Under the pieces are notes generated by a model. That model searched no databases. It had not been told where the DNA came from and saw only the letters and a program-made list of their open reading frames with translations. From CBIFVZ01 sp966185765 (GTDB lineage: Bacteria; Pseudomonadota; Gammaproteobacteria; Enterobacterales; Enterobacteriaceae): a stretch of DNA of 26,693 nucleotides. Position 1 is the stretch's first letter; the number at the start of each line of letters is the position of its first letter. Location: positions 1-26,693 of the forward strand of contig CBIFVZ010000056.1 in assembly GCA_966185765.1 (NCBI GenBank), read 5' to 3'. A program made the position numbers and the translations under genes. Shown one piece after another: positions 15,891-24,137 of this stretch.

Positions 15891-16625
15891 CTATTTACCG
15901 CCCGCCAGATCGATAAAACTGCCGGTCACATAAGAAGCCTTATCACTGAGTAACCAGACAATAGCCTGTGCCACTTCTTCGGGCTGACCGCCGCGCTGCA
16001 TTGGCAACTGCGATTTAATCCTGTCGACACGTCCGGCCTCCCCTCCGCTGGCGTGCATGTCGGTATAGATAAACCCGGGTCGTACGCCGTTAACGCGTAT
16101 GCCCTGTGCGGCCACTTCCTGCGCTAATCCGGTTGTCAATGTATCCACCGCGCCTTTTGATGCGGCATAGTCAACGTATTCCCCCGGGGAGCCAAGCCTG
16201 GCAGCGGCTGAGGACACATTGACGATAGCACCGTACTGATGAAGTGCCATCCGCTTCACCGCCTCACGGCAACATAAGAAAGTTCCAGTCACGTTGGTAG
16301 CGAGCACCTGATTAATTCGCTGCGCGTTCAGCGCCTCAACCCGGCTCTGGGTGAACAAAATACCGGCGTTATTGACCAGGGCGACTAACGGCTGCGCTTG
16401 TGTGTCAATGCGGGCAAACATCTGCATCACCTGAGATTCATCAGCAATATCTGCCTGAACGGCAAACGCTTCGCCGCCTGCGCGTACAATCTGCTCCACC
16501 ACATCCTGCGCGGCTTGTGAGTGAGTATGATAATTCACCGCGACGCGATATCCCTCTTGTGCCAGTTGTAGCGCCGTTGCGCGTCCGATGCCTCGACTGG
16601 CACCGGTTACCAGGGCAATTGCCAT
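15891..16625 (-). CDS. ygfF: SDR-family NAD(P)-dependent oxidoreductase YgfF
   Basis: 244 aa; E. coli YgfF is 247. Classical short-chain dehydrogenase: Rossmann motif TGASRGIG (7-14), NNAG (85-88), the catalytic Ser in NVSS (138/139), Tyr153 and Lys157 (YAASK), and the PGFIYTDM loop. It resembles glucose-dehydrogenase/3-oxoacyl-ACP-reductase types, but its substrate is unknown. The ATG at 16623-16625 has a strong GGGAGGA ribosome site, which lies directly after the T-run of a terminator hairpin. Expression may therefore depend on read-through from gcvP or on a promoter within the hairpin-rich gap. It is convergent with ccp. Confidence 0.93.
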   Translation of the reverse strand: MAIALVTGASRGIGRATALQLAQEGYRVAVNYHTHSQAAQDVVEQIVRAGGEAFAVQADIADESQVMQMFARIDTQAQPLVALVNNAGILFTQSRVEALNAQRINQVLATNVTGTFLCCREAVKRMALHQYGAIVNVSSAAARLGSPGEYVDYAASKGAVDTLTTGLAQEVAAQGIRVNGVRPGFIYTDMHASGGEAGRVDRIKSQLPMQRGGQPEEVAQAIVWLLSDKASYVTGSFIDLAGGK

Positions 16626-16637
16626 ATGTCCTCCCGC

Positions 16638-16664
16638 AAAAAAGAAGGGCGCTTACGCGCCCTT
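16638..16664 (-). terminator. Terminator-like hairpin just before ygfF
   Basis: On the minus strand AAGGGCGC pairs with GCGCCCTT (16645-16664) around a 4-nt loop, followed by C and TTTTTT (16638-16643). It should end transcripts coming from gcvP. The T-run stops only 1-2 bases before the ygfF ribosome site. Confidence 0.75.
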
Positions 16665-16823
16665 GAGACTGATGACAAACCGCATCCTGTCTGTGACAGG
16701 ATGGATGATATCCAATAAAAAATAAGGAAAATCAATTCATTGATTTTCATCTGCTAACCACAAAGAAGGAAAAACCACGTTTTTCCTTCTTTGTCAGCAA
16801 TCTAAGGGCGCTTACGCGCCCTT
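16645..16823. repeat. 179-bp hairpin-rich intergenic element with terminal inverted repeats
   Basis: Five perfect hairpins lie in series. H1 is 16645-16664. H2 is CATCCTGTC/GACAGGATG (16683-16703). H3 is GAAAATCAAT/ATTGATTTTC (16727-16748). H4 is a 16-bp stem with loop CAC (16760-16794). H5 is 16804-16823, identical to H1 over 20 bp. The inner flanks of H1 and H5 are also inverted copies: after the hairpin, AGACTGATGACAAA on one side and AGATTGCTGACAAA (minus strand) on the other, 12 of 14 identical. The element thus has imperfect ends of about 35 bp in inverted orientation, like a small non-coding repeat element. No coding capacity. Confidence 0.7.
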
Positions 16824-16845
16824 TAACCTGTTGTGAGTAACCGTA

Positions 16846-19719
16846 TTACTGATATTCGCTCATCGGCACGCAGGAACAAAACAGATTCCTGTCGCCCCAT
16901 ACATCGTCAAGGCGCTTCACCGTCGGCCAGTATTTGTTGCTGCTGCCTGCCGGGAATACCGCCAGTTCGCGGCTGTACGGATGGTTCCACTCGGCCACCA
17001 GCTCCTGCTGCGTATGAGGGGCGTTAACCAGCGGGTTGTCCGAAAGCGGCCATTCCCCTTTTGCCACACGGTCGATTTCAGCGCGAATAGCCAACATCGC
17101 GTCAATAAAGCGGTCCAGCTCAACCTTACTTTCAGACTCCGTGGGTTCCACCATCAGCGTGCCTGCAACCGGGAACGACATAGTCGGCGCATGGAAGCCG
17201 TAATCAATCAGGCGCTTGGCAACATCCAGTTCGCTGATACCGGTCTGCTCTTTAAGCGGGCGTACGTCCAGAATACATTCGTGCGCCACGCGGCCGTCGC
17301 GGCCGGTATAAAGCACCGGCCAGGCATCTTTCAGACGGCTGGCAATGTAGTTGGCATTAAGGATTGCCACCTGGCTTGCCTTTTTCAGCCCCTGCGCGCC
17401 CATCATGCGGATGTACATCCAGCTAATCGGCAGAATAGATGCGCTACCAAACGGTGCGGCAGACACCGCGCCCTGGGTGGTGAGCATATCTTCAATCTGC
17501 ACTACGCTGTGGCCCGGAACAAACGGTGCCAGATGCGCTTTCACGCCGATAGGTCCCATGCCCGGGCCGCCGCCGCCGTGCGGAATGCAGAACGTTTTAT
17601 GCAGGTTAAGGTGTGACACATCTGCGCCAATAAAGCCCGGGGTGGTGATGCCAACCTGAGCATTCATGTTCGCGCCGTCCAGGTAAACCTGGCCGCCAAA
17701 CTCATGCACCACGTTGCAGGCTCCACGAATGGTTTCTTCGTACACGCCGTGGGTTGACGGATAGGTCACCATGATGCAGGAAAGCTGGCTTCCCGCCTGC
17801 TCGGCTTTAGCGCGCAGATCGCCAAGATCGATGTTGCCATCTTTATCACACGCCACCACCACAACCTGCATGCCCGCCATTTGCGCTGAAGCCGGGTTAG
17901 TCCCGTGTGCAGAACTCGGGATAAGGCAGATATCGCGATGACCTTCATTGCGGCTTTCGTGATAGCGACGGATCGCCAGCAGACCCGCGTATTCGCCCTG
18001 CGCGCCGGAGTTCGGCTGCATGCACAACGCGTCATAGCCGGTAAGTTTCACCAGCCATTCCGACAGCTGCGCAATCATCTGGTGATAGCCTTCGGCCTGG
18101 TTCGCCGGGCAGAACGGATGCAGTTCAGCAAATTCCGGCCAGGTGATGGGGATCATTTCCGCTGCGGCGTTGAGCTTCATGGTGCAGGAGCCAAGCGGGA
18201 TCATGGCCTGGTTCAACGCCAGGTCTTTACGCTCCAGGCTGTGCATGTAGCGCATCATCTCAGTTTCGCTGTGGTGACTGTTAAACACCGGATGCGCGAG
18301 GATGGCGTCATCACGCATCATCGTCTGAGGAATAGAGCGGCTGTCATGCGCTACGTCTTTATCGAGCGTTTGCGGGCACAGACCGTGACCGTCGCCCAGC
18401 AGCACATCAAAGAGTGCAATCACATCTTCACGCGTGGTGGTTTCATCAAGCGTAATACCAACCGCGCCAGGCAGGTCACTGCGCAGGTTAATTTCCCGCG
18501 CTTCGGCACGCGCCAGCACCCCGGCTTTATCGCTGACTTCTACACACAGCGTGTCGAACCAGCTGCTATGGCGCAGATGCAGGCCTTTGCTTTGCAGGCC
18601 CACGGCCAGAATGTCGGTGAGACGATGAATGCGCTTAGCAATGCGCCTGAGACCTTCCGGCCCGTGCCAGACGGCATACAGTCCGGCAATATTTGCCAGC
18701 AGCACCTGCGAAGTACAGATGTTGGAGTTGGCCTTTTCACGGCGTATATGCTGCTCGCGCGTTTGCATCGCCATGCGCAGTGCGGTGTTACCGGCGGCAT
18801 CGCGGGAAACGCCAATGATGCGCCCCGGCATGGCACGCTTGTGCTGGTCGCTGACAGCAAAGAAGGCTGCATGCGGCCCGCCGTAGCCCATCGGCACACC
18901 AAAACGCTGTGCGGAGCCAAAGACAATGTCTGCCCCCTGCTTGCCCGGTGCCGTTAACAGCACCAGCGCCATCATATCGGCAGCTACGCTAACGACAACG
19001 TTGCGCGCTTTCAGCTCGCTGATAAGCGCGCTGTAATCATGAATCTCACCGGTCGTCCCTACCTGCTGGAGCAGCACGCCAAACAGGTCCTGATGGTCAA
19101 GCGCTTTGTGCGGCTCATCCACAATCACGTCAAAGCCAAATGTCTCGGCACGGGTGCGCACCACGTCCAGCGTCTGCGGATGAATATCCTGCGCCACAAA
19201 AAAGCGGTTGGCGCTTTTAAGCTTGCTGATACGCTTTGCCATCGCCATTGCTTCGGCAGCGGCGGTGGCTTCATCAAGCAGCGAGGCAGAAGCCAGGTCC
19301 ATGCCGGTTAAATCAAGCGTGAGCTGTTGGAAGTTAAGCAGCGCCTCCAGGCGCCCCTGGGATACTTCCGGCTGATATGGCGTGTAGGCGGTATACCAGC
19401 CCGGGTTTTCCAGCATGTTACGCAGGATCACCGGCGGCGTTTGCACGGCCGCGTACCCCATCCCGATATAAGATTTGAAACGCTTGTTGCGACCTGCAAT
19501 GGCTTTCAACTCTGCCAGTGCAGCAAATTCGCTGGCAGCTTCGCCGGTTTGCGGCGGCTGCGGTAGCTGAATATCAGCCGGGACAATCTGCGCAATCAGC
19601 GCATCAAGAGAGGTGGCGCCTACCGCCTCGAGCATCTGTTTTTGCTGCTCCGGGGTAGGTCCAATGTGCCTGTCGATAAAGGCTTCGCTGTGTTCCAGCT
19701 GGCTGAGGGTCTGAGTCAT
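16846..19719 (-). CDS. gcvP: Glycine dehydrogenase (decarboxylating), P-protein
   Basis: 957 aa, identical in length to E. coli GcvP. This is the PLP enzyme of the glycine cleavage system. It decarboxylates glycine and passes the aminomethyl group to the lipoyl arm of GcvH. Both halves of the fused alpha/beta-type subunit are present. The PLP lysine is Lys708 in HLNLHKTF, followed by the glycine-rich loop PHGGGGPGMGP. It is third in the operon gcvT-gcvH-gcvP. The 71-bp gap after gcvH contains a terminator-like hairpin, and the hairpin-rich element follows gcvP. Confidence 0.97.
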   Translation of the reverse strand: MTQTLSQLEHSEAFIDRHIGPTPEQQKQMLEAVGATSLDALIAQIVPADIQLPQPPQTGEAASEFAALAELKAIAGRNKRFKSYIGMGYAAVQTPPVILRNMLENPGWYTAYTPYQPEVSQGRLEALLNFQQLTLDLTGMDLASASLLDEATAAAEAMAMAKRISKLKSANRFFVAQDIHPQTLDVVRTRAETFGFDVIVDEPHKALDHQDLFGVLLQQVGTTGEIHDYSALISELKARNVVVSVAADMMALVLLTAPGKQGADIVFGSAQRFGVPMGYGGPHAAFFAVSDQHKRAMPGRIIGVSRDAAGNTALRMAMQTREQHIRREKANSNICTSQVLLANIAGLYAVWHGPEGLRRIAKRIHRLTDILAVGLQSKGLHLRHSSWFDTLCVEVSDKAGVLARAEAREINLRSDLPGAVGITLDETTTREDVIALFDVLLGDGHGLCPQTLDKDVAHDSRSIPQTMMRDDAILAHPVFNSHHSETEMMRYMHSLERKDLALNQAMIPLGSCTMKLNAAAEMIPITWPEFAELHPFCPANQAEGYHQMIAQLSEWLVKLTGYDALCMQPNSGAQGEYAGLLAIRRYHESRNEGHRDICLIPSSAHGTNPASAQMAGMQVVVVACDKDGNIDLGDLRAKAEQAGSQLSCIMVTYPSTHGVYEETIRGACNVVHEFGGQVYLDGANMNAQVGITTPGFIGADVSHLNLHKTFCIPHGGGGPGMGPIGVKAHLAPFVPGHSVVQIEDMLTTQGAVSAAPFGSASILPISWMYIRMMGAQGLKKASQVAILNANYIASRLKDAWPVLYTGRDGRVAHECILDVRPLKEQTGISELDVAKRLIDYGFHAPTMSFPVAGTLMVEPTESESKVELDRFIDAMLAIRAEIDRVAKGEWPLSDNPLVNAPHTQQELVAEWNHPYSRELAVFPAGSSNKYWPTVKRLDDVWGDRNLFCSCVPMSEYQ

Positions 19720-19750
19720 GGCTTGTGCTTCCGGGTCACTTACTGTGGGG

Positions 19751-19786
19751 CAAACAAAAAGGGGTCGGGGCTTAACCCGACCCCTT
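19751..19786 (-). terminator. Terminator-like hairpin between gcvH and gcvP
   Basis: On the minus strand an 11-bp GC-rich stem, AAGGGGTCGGG with CCCGACCCCTT (19759-19786), has a 6-nt loop and is followed directly by a T-run (TTTTTGTTTG, ending at 19751). It lies 5 bp after the gcvH stop and about 30 bp before gcvP. It looks like a genuine intrinsic terminator within the operon and could lower gcvP expression relative to gcvTH or protect the gcvTH mRNA 3' end. Confidence 0.75.
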
Positions 19787-19790
19787 CACG

Positions 19791-20180
19791 TTATTCGTCT
19801 TCTAACAGGGCTTCATAGGCGTCTGCACTGAGCAGCGCGGCAACCTGGCTTTCATCGCTGGCCTTGATGCGGAAAATCCAGCCATCGCCATACGGTTCGG
19901 CGTTTACCAGCTCAGGCTCGTCGCCCAGTGACTCGTTCACCGCCACAATTTCACCGCTTATCGGCGCATAAATATCGGAGGCGGCTTTTACTGATTCCGC
20001 AACAGCACAATCATCGCCCGCGCTGACGGTTTTACCCACTTCCGGCAGGTCAACAAATACCATGTCCCCCAGCAATTGCTGCGCATGTTCAGTAATACCC
20101 ACGGTATAGGTTCCGTCGGCTTCCTTGCGCAGCCACTCGTGCTCTTTACTGTATTTCAAATCGTTCGGCACATTGCTCAT
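19791..20180 (-). CDS. gcvH: Glycine cleavage system H protein
   Basis: 129 aa, ATG with a GAGAGAGA ribosome site. A lipoyl carrier that shuttles the aminomethyl group from P- to T-protein and electrons to the lipoamide dehydrogenase L-protein (encoded elsewhere). The lipoylated residue is Lys65 in AESVKAASDIYAP. The single hybrid-motif fold with its C-terminal DAYEALLEDE helix is complete. It sits 50 bp after gcvT. Confidence 0.97.
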   Translation of the reverse strand: MSNVPNDLKYSKEHEWLRKEADGTYTVGITEHAQQLLGDMVFVDLPEVGKTVSAGDDCAVAESVKAASDIYAPISGEIVAVNESLGDEPELVNAEPYGDGWIFRIKASDESQVAALLSADAYEALLEDE

Positions 20181-20230
20181 TGTCTCTCTCCTGAATATCC
20201 CCGCGTTCGCCTGGGTATTAAAAGTACAGA

Positions 20231-21325
20231 TTATGCGACGGCTTTGCCGGCGCGAACAAAAACAGGTTTGGTTACTTTGACCGGCATTTCACGGTTGCGG
20301 ATTTGCACGATGGCAGTCTCGCCAATACCCGCCGGGACGCGCGCCAGCGCAATACTGTAGCCAAGCGTCGGTGAGAAGGTGCCGCTGGTGATAATGCCTT
20401 CCTGCGCATTGCCGTGTATGTCGGTAAAACGTACCGGCAGTTCGCCGCGCAGTACGCCCTTTTCCGTCATTACCAGACCAACCAGCTGCTCCGTACCCTG
20501 CTCGCGCTGCGCTTCGAGCGCATCACGACCGATGAAGTCACGTTCTGCCGGTTCCCAGGCGATAGTCCAGCCCATATTGGCCGCAAGCGGCGATACGCCT
20601 TCGTCCATCTCCTGACCGTAGAGGTTCATACCCGCTTCCAGACGCAGCGTGTCACGAGCGCCCAGGCCACAGGGCTTCACACCCGCTTTTACCAGCTGCT
20701 GCCAGAACGCCGCCGCCTGCTCATTTGGCAGCGCAATCTCGTAGCCGGCTTCACCGGTGTAACCGGTAGTCGCAATAAACAAATCACCGGACTGTACACC
20801 GAAAAAGGGCTTCATATCCGCTACCGCGTCGCGCTGCTCAGGGGTAAACAGCGTTGCCGCTTTCTCTTTCGCCTGTGGACCCTGGACGGCAATCATGGAC
20901 AGATCGTCACGCACGGTGACCGCCACGCCGTACGGCTGCGCATGACGGGTAATCCAGGCAAGATCTTTTTCGCGCGTCGCGGAGTTCACCACCAGGCGGA
21001 AATTGTCTTCAGAGAAGTAGTACACGATGAGGTCGTCAATCACGCCCGCCGAGGCATTGAGCATTGGCGTATAGAGCGCTTTGCCGGTTTTAGTGAGCTT
21101 TGCAACGTCATTTGCCAGCAGATAGCGCAGAAACGCCTGCGTGCGGCTGCCCTGCAAATCAACAATGGTCATGTGGGAGACATCAAACATCCCGGCATCC
21201 GTGCGTACTGCGTGGTGTTCATCCAGCTGAGAGCCATAGTGCAGCGGCATCATCCAGCCGTGAAAATCCACCATGCGCGCACCGCACAGCGTATGTTGTT
21301 CAAACAAAGGGGTCTGCTGAGCCAT
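20231..21325 (-). CDS. gcvT: Aminomethyltransferase, glycine cleavage T-protein
   Basis: 364 aa, the E. coli length. It transfers the methylene group from the H-protein lipoyl arm to tetrahydrofolate, releasing ammonia. The folate-binding GcvT fold shows the conserved acidic pair Asp97-Asp98 in GVIDDLIVYY, the GYTGEAGYE loop (188-196), and the C-terminal barrel domain. First gene of the operon; ATG preceded by GAGG at good spacing. The leader is about 107 nt and contains the PurR site. Confidence 0.97.
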   Translation of the reverse strand: MAQQTPLFEQHTLCGARMVDFHGWMMPLHYGSQLDEHHAVRTDAGMFDVSHMTIVDLQGSRTQAFLRYLLANDVAKLTKTGKALYTPMLNASAGVIDDLIVYYFSEDNFRLVVNSATREKDLAWITRHAQPYGVAVTVRDDLSMIAVQGPQAKEKAATLFTPEQRDAVADMKPFFGVQSGDLFIATTGYTGEAGYEIALPNEQAAAFWQQLVKAGVKPCGLGARDTLRLEAGMNLYGQEMDEGVSPLAANMGWTIAWEPAERDFIGRDALEAQREQGTEQLVGLVMTEKGVLRGELPVRFTDIHGNAQEGIITSGTFSPTLGYSIALARVPAGIGETAIVQIRNREMPVKVTKPVFVRAGKAVA

Positions 21326-21412
21326 CTTGTCCTCTTTCAGTACGATGGGGGTCTCCTTTTCGCCCCGCGACGAACGGGACGAAACCCGGCGTTAACGCCC
21401 AATGGGGCACCA

Positions 21413-21428
21413 ACGCAAACGTTACCTT
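21413..21428 (-). promoter_or_regulatory. PurR operator in the gcv leader
   Basis: ACGCAAACGTTACCTT matches the palindromic PurR consensus (ANGCAANCGNTTNCNT) with one mismatch. It lies a few bases downstream of the predicted start, where the E. coli gcv PurR box is also found. It ties one-carbon supply to purine status. Confidence 0.75.
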
Positions 21429-21438
21429 TGTCCTGAAC

Positions 21439-21467
21439 TTATCATTGAAACCGGCGCTAAACCATAA
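21439..21467 (-). promoter_or_regulatory. gcvTHP promoter
   Basis: Minus strand TTATGG (21462-21467), 17-bp spacer, TGATAA (21439-21444). This predicts a start near 21432 and a leader of about 107 nt, close to the roughly 100-nt leader known for E. coli gcv. The weak boxes fit a GcvA/Lrp-activated promoter. Confidence 0.6.
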
Positions 21468-21647
21468 GCGCACGCGTGTCATCGGATTACCTTATGACCA
21501 AAAAAACGGGCTGACAGGCAGAGTTTTTTCATCCAGACATTTGCGAAACAGCGCACAAAATCGCGCAATTTCGCACCAGGAATTTAGAATCAGATAACAT
21601 TTTTGATAAAAACAAAAACAAAAATGCTACAAACGACATTTCGCTAA

Positions 21648-21684
21648 ATTAGTAAAACTAATGCGAAACGGGGCGTGGGATTAG
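21648..21684 (-). promoter_or_regulatory. GcvA binding sites
   Basis: ATTAG-TAAAA-CTAAT (21648-21662) is a perfect inverted repeat with the CTAAT core described for GcvA and the T-N11-A form of LysR-type sites. A second ATTAG is at 21680-21684. Measured from a start at 21432 these fall about -216 to -230 and -248 to -252, inside the two distal GcvA sites mapped in E. coli as I recall them. Confidence 0.7.
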
Positions 21685-21703
21685 AATATTTCAAATGAGG
21701 AGG

Positions 21704-21730
21704 CGCCCCTTTGCGTAACCAAAAGGGGCG
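21704..21730. terminator. Hairpin downstream of ubiI
   Basis: CGCCCCTTT (21704-21712) pairs perfectly with AAAGGGGCG (21722-21730) around a 9-nt loop, 11 bp after the ubiI stop. No T-run follows on the minus strand, so it may stabilise the 3' end rather than terminate by itself. Confidence 0.5.
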
Positions 21731-21741
21731 TACAGGCGGGT

Positions 21742-22944
21742 TTAGCGCAGCCAGTCCGGCAGGTCGTTAAGCCCCAAAGCCTTGCGAATCAACTGGGGTT
21801 TTACCCCCGGTAAGGTATCGGCAAGCTTCAGGCCGATATCCCGCAGCAGTTTTTTCGCCGGATTGCTGCCTGCAAACAGCTCGCGAAAGCCCTGCATACT
21901 CGCCAGCATCAGGGCTGCACTGTGCTTGCGGCTGCGTTCATAACGGCGCAGATAGAGATACTGACCAATATCTTTGCCCTGCTCATGCAGGCGGCGCACC
22001 TGGGCAATAAGCTCTGCGGCATCCATAAAACCGAGGTTGACTCCCTGCCCGGCCAGCGGATGAATAGTATGAGCGGCATCGCCCACCAGCGCCAGCCGGT
22101 GGGCGGCAAACTGGCGCGCATAGCGCCCCGTCAGTGGAAACACCTGGCGCTCACTCTCGACCTGACACAAACCCAGACGGTTATCAAACGCTACCGTCAG
22201 GGCCTGGTTAAAAATTTCCTCATCGGCCTCGCGCATGCGCGCGGCCTCGTCCGGCGACAGCGACCAGACAATAGAGCACAGATAAGGATCGCTTAACGGC
22301 AGAAAAGCCAGTACACCATCGCCGTGGAAAACCTGGCGTGCGACGGCATCATGCGGCTCGGCAGTACGAATTGTCGCCACCAGCGCGTGATGACGATAAT
22401 CCCAGGACGCCAGCGGGATATCTGCCTGCTGGCGTAACCAGGAGTTCGCGCCGTCGGCCCCCACCACGAGTCGGGCTGTCAGCATAGTACCGTCTTTGAG
22501 TGTGAGAAAAGCCTCGTTCTCACCCCAGGCAATCTGCTGCATGTCAACAGGGGCCAGTAGCGTGATATCCGCATAACTTTGCGCTTTTTCCCACAGCGCC
22601 TGGTGAATGACGGCGTTTTCGACAATATGTCCCAGGTGACTGAAGCCAACGCTACTGTCTTGAAAGCTGATGCGCCCGAAGCTGTCGCGGTCCCAGACCT
22701 CCATGCCGTGATAGCAACTGGCACGCTGCCCCTCAATCGCATTCCAGACGCCAAGGCGGGTAAGCAGTTTTTCGCTGGCACCGTTAATTGCCGACACGCG
22801 CAGCGCGGGGGGAGCGTTACTGTCCAGTTTTTCTGCCACGTGCTGCTCGAGCACGGCAATACGCAGACCACTTCCCTGCAGACCGCAGGCCAGCGCCAGC
22901 CCTACCATGCCGCCACCGACAATTGCCACATCAACACTTTGCAC
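21742..22944 (-). CDS. ubiI: 2-octaprenylphenol hydroxylase UbiI (VisC)
   Basis: 400 aa, GTG start with AGGAGAG close upstream. An FAD monooxygenase that adds the C5 hydroxyl in aerobic ubiquinone synthesis. N-terminal dinucleotide-binding IVGGGMVG (8-15), the DG fingerprint LVVGADGANSWLR (about 158-170), and the second FAD motif VGDAAHTIHPLAGQGVNLG at about 280-298. It is 14 bp after ubiH and last in the pepP-ubiH-ubiI unit. UbiI and UbiH are paralogues, as their shared motifs show. Confidence 0.96.
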   Translation of the reverse strand: MQSVDVAIVGGGMVGLALACGLQGSGLRIAVLEQHVAEKLDSNAPPALRVSAINGASEKLLTRLGVWNAIEGQRASCYHGMEVWDRDSFGRISFQDSSVGFSHLGHIVENAVIHQALWEKAQSYADITLLAPVDMQQIAWGENEAFLTLKDGTMLTARLVVGADGANSWLRQQADIPLASWDYRHHALVATIRTAEPHDAVARQVFHGDGVLAFLPLSDPYLCSIVWSLSPDEAARMREADEEIFNQALTVAFDNRLGLCQVESERQVFPLTGRYARQFAAHRLALVGDAAHTIHPLAGQGVNLGFMDAAELIAQVRRLHEQGKDIGQYLYLRRYERSRKHSAALMLASMQGFRELFAGSNPAKKLLRDIGLKLADTLPGVKPQLIRKALGLNDLPDWLR

Positions 22945-22958
22945 TTATGACTCTCCTG

Positions 22959-24137
22959 TTAACGCGCCACCCAGCCCAGGGTACGCCTGGCCAGCGCATC
23001 ACGCGCTGGCGTTAGATATTCCATCGCCATCAACCCTACGTTGCGACCCGCGACCAGCGGCGACCAGCGGTTGGCAAATACCTGCACCAGACCGTCCGTC
23101 ACGCCAATGGTTGCTGCGCGATCGGGTCTGCGGCGTGCATGATAAGCCTCCAACACCGGCCAGGTACCAATGTCCTGGCCCTGACGCCAGCGCTCAGCGA
23201 GGGTTTCAGCAAGCGTCATCACATCGCGCATACCGAGGTTAAAACCCTGCCCGGCAATGGGATGCAAGGTTTGCGCTGCATTACCCACCAGCGCCAGGCG
23301 ATGCGTGACGCTGCGTGATGCACGGGTTAGCGCCAGCGGATAGGCGCTACGTGTGCCTGCATGAGTAATACGCCCCAGTCGCCAGCCAAACGCACGCTGT
23401 AGCTCATCACAGAATCGCTCATCACTCCAGCTCATGACGTCATCGCGCTTCTCACTGGCGTGGCACCACACCAGTGAGCAACGCCCGCCCGACATTGGCA
23501 GCATCGCCAGCGGACCATCGGCGGTGAAGCGCTCCCAGGCACGGCCCTGATGCGCCTGTGCCGTCGAGACATTCGCAATGACCGCAACCTGACCGTAATC
23601 GTCTTTACGCCAGTTAATGCCACACTGAGCAGCGAGCCGGGACTGGCTGCCATCGGCGGCAACCAACAGACTGCCCTCAATCATCTCACCCTTTTCAAGC
23701 GTCACGCGGGCCACGTCCTGAGTACGCTCGCAGCCAGCCACTCGCTGTGGGCAATGCAGCGTCACACCCGGCGCCTGGCGCAGCAGCCCAAACAGCCGTT
23801 GGCCAACATCATGAAGCTCTACCACTTGCCCGAGTGCGGATGTCTGGTAGTCCTTCGCCTGCAACGTGACAAAACCCGCATGGCCGCGATCGCTAACATG
23901 CACGGTGTTAATAGCCGTCGCGCAATCGGCTAACGCAGGCCAGACGCCAATCTGTGAAAGTTGCTGGCAGGTACCCTGTGCCAGCGCAATCGCGCGGGCG
24001 TCGAATCCGGGATGGTGTAACGAAGACGGGAGTGTGGCCTCAACCAGATGCACGGGCAATTTGCCGTCGCTCAGGTGCGACAGCGCCAGGGCTAACGTTG
24101 CACCATTGATGCCACCGCCGACGATGATGACGCTCAT
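22959..24137 (-). CDS. ubiH: 2-octaprenyl-6-methoxyphenol hydroxylase UbiH
   Basis: 392 aa, the E. coli length. An FAD monooxygenase for the C1 hydroxylation of the ubiquinone ring. FAD motifs: IIVGGGINGA (4-13), LLVAADGSQSRLA (about 152-164) and VGNAAQTLHPIAGQGFNLG (about 285-303). The usual GDAAH is GNAAQ here, as I recall it also is in E. coli UbiH, so this is not a defect. Its ATG overlaps the pepP stop by 4 bp (ATGA, 24134-24137), indicating translational coupling. Confidence 0.96.
   Translation of the reverse strand: MSVIIVGGGINGATLALALSHLSDGKLPVHLVEATLPSSLHHPGFDARAIALAQGTCQQLSQIGVWPALADCATAINTVHVSDRGHAGFVTLQAKDYQTSALGQVVELHDVGQRLFGLLRQAPGVTLHCPQRVAGCERTQDVARVTLEKGEMIEGSLLVAADGSQSRLAAQCGINWRKDDYGQVAVIANVSTAQAHQGRAWERFTADGPLAMLPMSGGRCSLVWCHASEKRDDVMSWSDERFCDELQRAFGWRLGRITHAGTRSAYPLALTRASRSVTHRLALVGNAAQTLHPIAGQGFNLGMRDVMTLAETLAERWRQGQDIGTWPVLEAYHARRRPDRAATIGVTDGLVQVFANRWSPLVAGRNVGLMAMEYLTPARDALARRTLGWVAR

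Larger units (their letters stand above)
21326..21741 (-). other. 416-bp gcv control region
   Basis: No gene. On the minus strand it contains, from distal to proximal: a hairpin after ubiI, two GcvA-type motifs, an A-tract-rich stretch (21600-21640) suited to Lrp binding, the promoter, the PurR site and the gcvT leader. I see no glycine riboswitch fold, which agrees with protein-based control of this operon in E. coli. Confidence 0.75.

Noticed and set aside
17905..18957. 350-codon open frame antisense to gcvP
   Set aside because: Shadow of a 957-aa core enzyme whose motifs are all intact; no recognisable protein.
20414..21436. 340-codon open frame antisense to gcvT
   Set aside because: It runs through the gcv promoter, gives a His/Arg-rich meaningless translation and has no start signals.
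21326..21741. Glycine riboswitch before gcvT
   Set aside because: No tandem aptamer-like conserved cores could be found. Protein operator sites (GcvA, PurR) are present instead.
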